Assembly (NCBI RefSeq): GCF_001021505.1
Contig: NZ_LDPO01000020.1
Coordinates: 26,417 to 90,416, forward strand
Direction: 5' to 3'
Source: Mycolicibacter heraklionensis
GTDB lineage: Bacteria > Actinomycetota > Actinomycetes > Mycobacteriales > Mycobacteriaceae
Length of the DNA: 64,000 nucleotides
Part shown: piece after piece, positions 61,220 to 64,000 of the stretch
How the letters are laid out: every line of letters starts with the position of its first letter
How positions within the stretch are numbered: position 1 is the stretch's first letter
Translations under genes and position numbers: made by a program
Notes under the pieces: model-generated
Seen by the model: the letters and a program-made list of their open reading frames with translations, nothing else
What the model was told of the DNA's origin: nothing
The model's database searches: none

Positions 61220-63787
61220 ATGAGTTACCGCAACCGGATGATCGGTACAGGCAGTGCTGTGGCGGCGTTTCTGGCGTTCGGTATGACGCCGCTGACGCCG
61301 GCGCCGGCCGCCCAGGCCGACTTCGAGGATCTGTTCAGCTTCGATTGGCTGGTCCCGGCCGCCAACGTGGATGTCCCCGGGCCGGCCGAAGGCTTCGACT
61401 TCGGTGACATGTCCGCTGCGTTCGGCGATTTCAACGTGGCCACGCTGTTCGACCAGCTGTTCTACTCCCCGTTGCACATGGTGACCGAGTTCTGGATCAA
61501 CAACCCGTTGGGTGAGATGGTCAACGGCGCCATCAACACCATGGCCGGGCAATACCTGATCGGTGATGGTGTTGACGGCACTGCGGAGAACCCCGATGGG
61601 GGCCATGGTGGCCTGTGGTTCGGTGACGGCGGCGACGGCTGGAACAGCGACCTGGACGGGGTCGCCGGCGGCAACGGCGGTAACGCGATCGGCTTCGGAA
61701 ACGGCGGTGCCGGCGGTGACGGTGGAGCCGGTGCCGCGGGTGGCAACGGCGGCATCGGCGGGGTCTGGATGGGCAACGGCGGTGACGGTGGAGCCGGCGG
61801 CGCGGCGACGGTGGCGGGCGGCTTCGGCGGTGCCGGCGGTGACGGTGGCGCGGCCATGGCCTGGATGTTCGGCAACGGCGGGGCCGGCGGGGCCGGCGCG
61901 GCCGGAATGGACGGCACCCAGAATGCCACCGGAACCGGTATGAGCGGGGGCCAAGGCGGCAACGGCGGCAACGGCGGAGTCAGCGGTTACCTGTTCGGCA
62001 ACGGCGGCAAGGGCGGCGCCGGCGGCGCGGCCGGCAACGGTGGTAACGGTGCGACCGGTGACGCCGATGGGCTTGCGGGCGGTGTCGGTGGCCGCGGCGG
62101 TACGGGTGGCCTCGGCGGTGCCCGCGACTCCTACTTCTTCAACTCCGCGCTGAACGGGCAGGCCGGCCAATCCGGCGACGGCGGGCACGGCGGCAACGGC
62201 GGCGCCGGTGGCGAGGCAGCCAAGGACGCCAGCGGCCACTACGTCGGTAACGGCGGTATCGGCGGCGTCGGCGGCGACGGCGGCGCCGGCTACGCCGGCG
62301 GTGACGGCGGTAACAGCGGTGACGGCGGCGACGGCATTAACGGCGGCAACGCCGGCGGTTGGGGCGGAAGCGGCGGATACGGCCTGGGCAACGCCGCCAC
62401 CACTGACGCAGCCACCGGTATCGGCGGTCACGGCGGCAACGGCGGTGTCGGCGGAAACGCCACCGGCGCGGTCGGAGTCACCGGCACCGCCGGCAACGGC
62501 GGGTCCGGAGGCCAGGGCGGCTACGGCGGTGGCCTGGAAGGCGGGCGCGGCGGAGACGCCGGCCAGGCCGGCGCCGGCGGTAACGGCGCCACCACCGACA
62601 ACACCATCAAGACCATCGGCGGCCGCGGCGGCTACGGCGGTGGCGGTGGCAACGGCTACACCACCGGTGCCAGCACCGACGGCGGGGCAGGCGGAACCGG
62701 CACCTACAAGGGCGGCGACGGCGGCGGCGGCGGCAACGGCGCCGGCGGCGTCAACGGCGGGGCAGGCGGCAACGGCGCCGACGGCGGGGTCGCCACCGGC
62801 TGGAAGGACGCCGACGGCACCATCTGGAGCATCGGCGGCAACGGCGGCTCAGGCGGTGGTGGTGGCCAGACCACCACCAATATGCTCACCGGTGGCACCG
62901 GTAGCGGTGGCCAGGGCGGCCAAGGCGGTAACGGTGCCGACGGCGCGACCGGCCCCGGTGTGGTCAGCGTCGGCGGCAACGGTGGCACCGGGGGTAGCGG
63001 CGCCGCCGGCAACGGCGCTCCGGGTGGTGCTGGTGGCTCCGGTGGCGACGGCGGCAACGGCACTGCCTCGGGCGGCAACGGTGGCGCCGGCGGCAACGGC
63101 AACATGGGCAACGTCGGCAGCGACGGCGGTAACGGCGGTAACGGCGGCAACAGCGGTGGCGTAACCACCCCGACCAACACCCTCGGCATCGGGCCCAGCC
63201 ACGCTGGCAATGGCGGTAACGGCGGCTACGCGGGCGCCGGCACCGACGGCACCGCCGGCGCGGCCGGTACCGGCGGTAACGGTGGCAACGGCGCCGGCAA
63301 CGTCAACGGCGGCAATGGCGGCGATGGCGGCAAGGGCGCCAACGGTGTGAACGGCGCCGAAGGTTCGACCGGCAACAACCCGCTCACCGGCGCCCCCGGC
63401 AAGACGGCCGGCGGCAACGGCGGCAACGGCACTAATGCCGCGGTCGGTGGCAAGGGCGGCAACGGCGGCAACTCGGAGAACGGTGTCGGCGGCAACGCCG
63501 GCAACGGCGGCGCGGGCGGCAAGGGCGGTGGCGGTGGCGGTGGCGGCGCCGGCGGCGTCAACCCCGACACCGGCGCCGGCCTGGCCGGCGGCAATGGCGG
63601 TGACGGCGGCAACGGCGCGGCCGGTGGCGCGGCGGGCACTGCCGGGCAGGGCGGAGCCGGTAACGGCGCTGCGGGTTCGGCGGGCGCAGGCGGTGCCGGC
63701 GGTGCCGCCGGAGCCGGTGGCGCCGGTGGTGCCGGAGACCCCGTCGGACCCAATGGTTCCGACGGCAGCCCGGGCAACCCCGGCTAG
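61220..63787 (+). CDS. PGRS repeat protein with Sec-type signal peptide and no PE domain
   Basis: An 855-residue protein. Residues 1-35 form a signal peptide (MIGTGSAVAAFLAFGMTPLT, then APAAQA-DF). Residues about 36-130 are a unique acidic/hydrophobic domain (FEDLFSFDWLVPAANVDVPG; YSPLHMVTEFWINNPLGEMV) ending in YLIGDGVDGTAENPDGG. The last element closely resembles the linker between PE and PGRS regions. From about residue 145 to the end it is Gly-Gly-X/GNGG repeats. The PE domain that normally gives type VII export is absent, so Sec export is inferred. Confidence 0.85.
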   Translation: MSYRNRMIGTGSAVAAFLAFGMTPLTPAPAAQADFEDLFSFDWLVPAANVDVPGPAEGFDFGDMSAAFGDFNVATLFDQLFYSPLHMVTEFWINNPLGEMVNGAINTMAGQYLIGDGVDGTAENPDGGHGGLWFGDGGDGWNSDLDGVAGGNGGNAIGFGNGGAGGDGGAGAAGGNGGIGGVWMGNGGDGGAGGAATVAGGFGGAGGDGGAAMAWMFGNGGAGGAGAAGMDGTQNATGTGMSGGQGGNGGNGGVSGYLFGNGGKGGAGGAAGNGGNGATGDADGLAGGVGGRGGTGGLGGARDSYFFNSALNGQAGQSGDGGHGGNGGAGGEAAKDASGHYVGNGGIGGVGGDGGAGYAGGDGGNSGDGGDGINGGNAGGWGGSGGYGLGNAATTDAATGIGGHGGNGGVGGNATGAVGVTGTAGNGGSGGQGGYGGGLEGGRGGDAGQAGAGGNGATTDNTIKTIGGRGGYGGGGGNGYTTGASTDGGAGGTGTYKGGDGGGGGNGAGGVNGGAGGNGADGGVATGWKDADGTIWSIGGNGGSGGGGGQTTTNMLTGGTGSGGQGGQGGNGADGATGPGVVSVGGNGGTGGSGAAGNGAPGGAGGSGGDGGNGTASGGNGGAGGNGNMGNVGSDGGNGGNGGNSGGVTTPTNTLGIGPSHAGNGGNGGYAGAGTDGTAGAAGTGGNGGNGAGNVNGGNGGDGGKGANGVNGAEGSTGNNPLTGAPGKTAGGNGGNGTNAAVGGKGGNGGNSENGVGGNAGNGGAGGKGGGGGGGGAGGVNPDTGAGLAGGNGGDGGNGAAGGAAGTAGQGGAGNGAAGSAGAGGAGGAAGAGGAGGAGDPVGPNGSDGSPGNPG

Positions 63788-63803
63788 CCGGTACCCCCTC
63801 CAC

Positions 63804-63840
63804 ACGGTCGCCGGGTCCCTATATCGGGCCCGGCGACCGT
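63804..63840 (+). terminator. Strong intrinsic-type terminator after the PGRS gene
   Basis: ACGGTCGCCGGG (63804-63815) and CCCGGCGACCGT (63829-63840) are exact inverted 12-mers around a 13-base loop that itself contains CCC/GGG. It starts 17 bases after the PGRS stop. There is no T tract, as is common for mycobacterial I-shaped terminators. Confidence 0.8.
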
Positions 63841-63922
63841 GCCATTTGTGGCTGTCCCCTCTACCGCGAGGGAGCGTAGTAAGAGAGCTATGGCGCGTGT
63901 CGTTGAAAGTCTGGATGTAGAA

Positions 63923-63980
63923 GACGTCCTCCTGCTGTCGTTGACGGGCTTGGTGTCCCAAAACAGCGAGGAGGACGTCG
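63923..63980 (+). promoter_or_regulatory. Hairpin that sequesters a ribosome-binding site at the window edge
   Basis: GACGTCCTCCTGCTGT (63923-63938) pairs with ACAGC-G-AGGAGGACGTC (63964-63980) over 16 bp with one bulged G. The 3' arm contains AGGAGG (63970-63975), and a GTG at 63981 follows at once. If transcribed, the RNA would hide the Shine-Dalgarno sequence. This is known for insertion-sequence transposase genes (protection from read-through translation) and for some regulated genes. Confidence 0.55.
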
Positions 63981-64000
63981 TGGTTCAGGGTAGTGGATTG
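63981..64000 (+). CDS. Possible start of a gene cut by the window edge
   Basis: GTG at 63981 preceded by AGGAGG five bases upstream begins a frame VVQGSGL before the window ends. The buried RBS suggests a transposase or another gene under structural control. Too short to identify. Confidence 0.3.

Noticed and set aside
61172..62431. Antisense ORFs within the PGRS gene rich in Ala/Val or Pro/Leu
   Set aside because: GC-rich Gly-Gly-X codons always give open complementary frames; no start signals or non-repetitive sequence.
61660..63780. Short-period repeats that could be mistaken for CRISPR or satellite DNA
   Set aside because: They are GGC/AAC-type codon repeats in one open frame encoding PGRS; no constant repeat-spacer spacing.
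63890..63994. Small ORF (34 codons) starting at ATG 63890 across the hairpin
   Set aside because: Weak RBS and no recognisable sequence; the GTG at 63981 with AGGAGG is a better gene start.

Overview
The window is high-GC actinobacterial DNA from a Mycobacterium in the broad sense. The evidence is a complete yrbE/mce lipid-import operon, an ESX-4 type VII secretion locus, paired cutinases, a PGRS protein, and the block rmlC-rmlB / LLM oxidoreductase / infA-rpmJ-rpsM-rpsK-rpsD-rpoA-rplQ-truA / cutinases / eccB4-mycP4-eccD4-eccC4-Rv3446c-like. As I recall it, that block runs in the same order and relative strands as Rv3465-Rv3446c of M. tuberculosis. A PGRS repeat carried on a Sec-type signal peptide, and the many catabolic genes, suggest a non-tuberculous species (perhaps Mycolicibacter/M. 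terrae-like). Species cannot be fixed from the sequence alone. No tRNA, rRNA or CRISPR was seen.

Layout. 1-6.9 kb: a cut-off TetR gene, a 71-residue stand-alone sigma-region-4 protein, a type III polyketide synthase with an ICMT-like methyltransferase, a MarR regulator, an alpha/beta hydrolase, a GAF histidine kinase/NarL response-regulator pair, a HAD-like protein and an exported L,D-transpeptidase-fold protein. 6.9-10.5 kb: mmsA-fadE9-mmsB (valine/isobutyrate catabolism) with a perfect palindrome upstream. 10.8-11.5 kb: an exported DUF3298-type protein.

11.5-39.4 kb is the most interesting part: two divergent, tightly packed gene sets. Leftward from 24.1 kb runs a cytochrome P450, yrbEA, yrbEB, mceA-F, an Mce-associated protein, an unknown Cys-rich protein and a carotenoid-oxygenase-family enzyme. 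Rightward run an SDR, a Rieske oxygenase, a TetR regulator, then an unbroken series: TPP-dependent E1 alpha and beta, acyl-CoA ligase, two short acyl-CoA dehydrogenases, [2Fe-2S] ferredoxin, DUF35 protein, thiolase-like protein, [3Fe-4S]-type ferredoxin, a lone lipoyl domain, a second carotenoid-oxygenase-family enzyme and two aldehyde dehydrogenases. Together they look like an import-and-degradation system for an oxidatively cleavable lipid (apocarotenoid, terpenoid or stilbene-like). The substrate is inference.

39.5-48.9 kb is housekeeping: rhamnose synthesis, an F420-type oxidoreductase, a flotillin/NfeD pair, a 57-bp tandem repeat and the infA-to-truA translation/transcription operon. 49-58.9 kb holds two cutinases and ESX-4, with a short EccB4 and no WXG100 pair directly downstream. 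58.9-63.8 kb holds an AraC regulator, an exported GjpA-porin-like protein and the PGRS protein, ended by a strong hairpin. The last 100 bases contain a hairpin that buries a ribosome-binding site, probably the start of another gene or of an insertion sequence.
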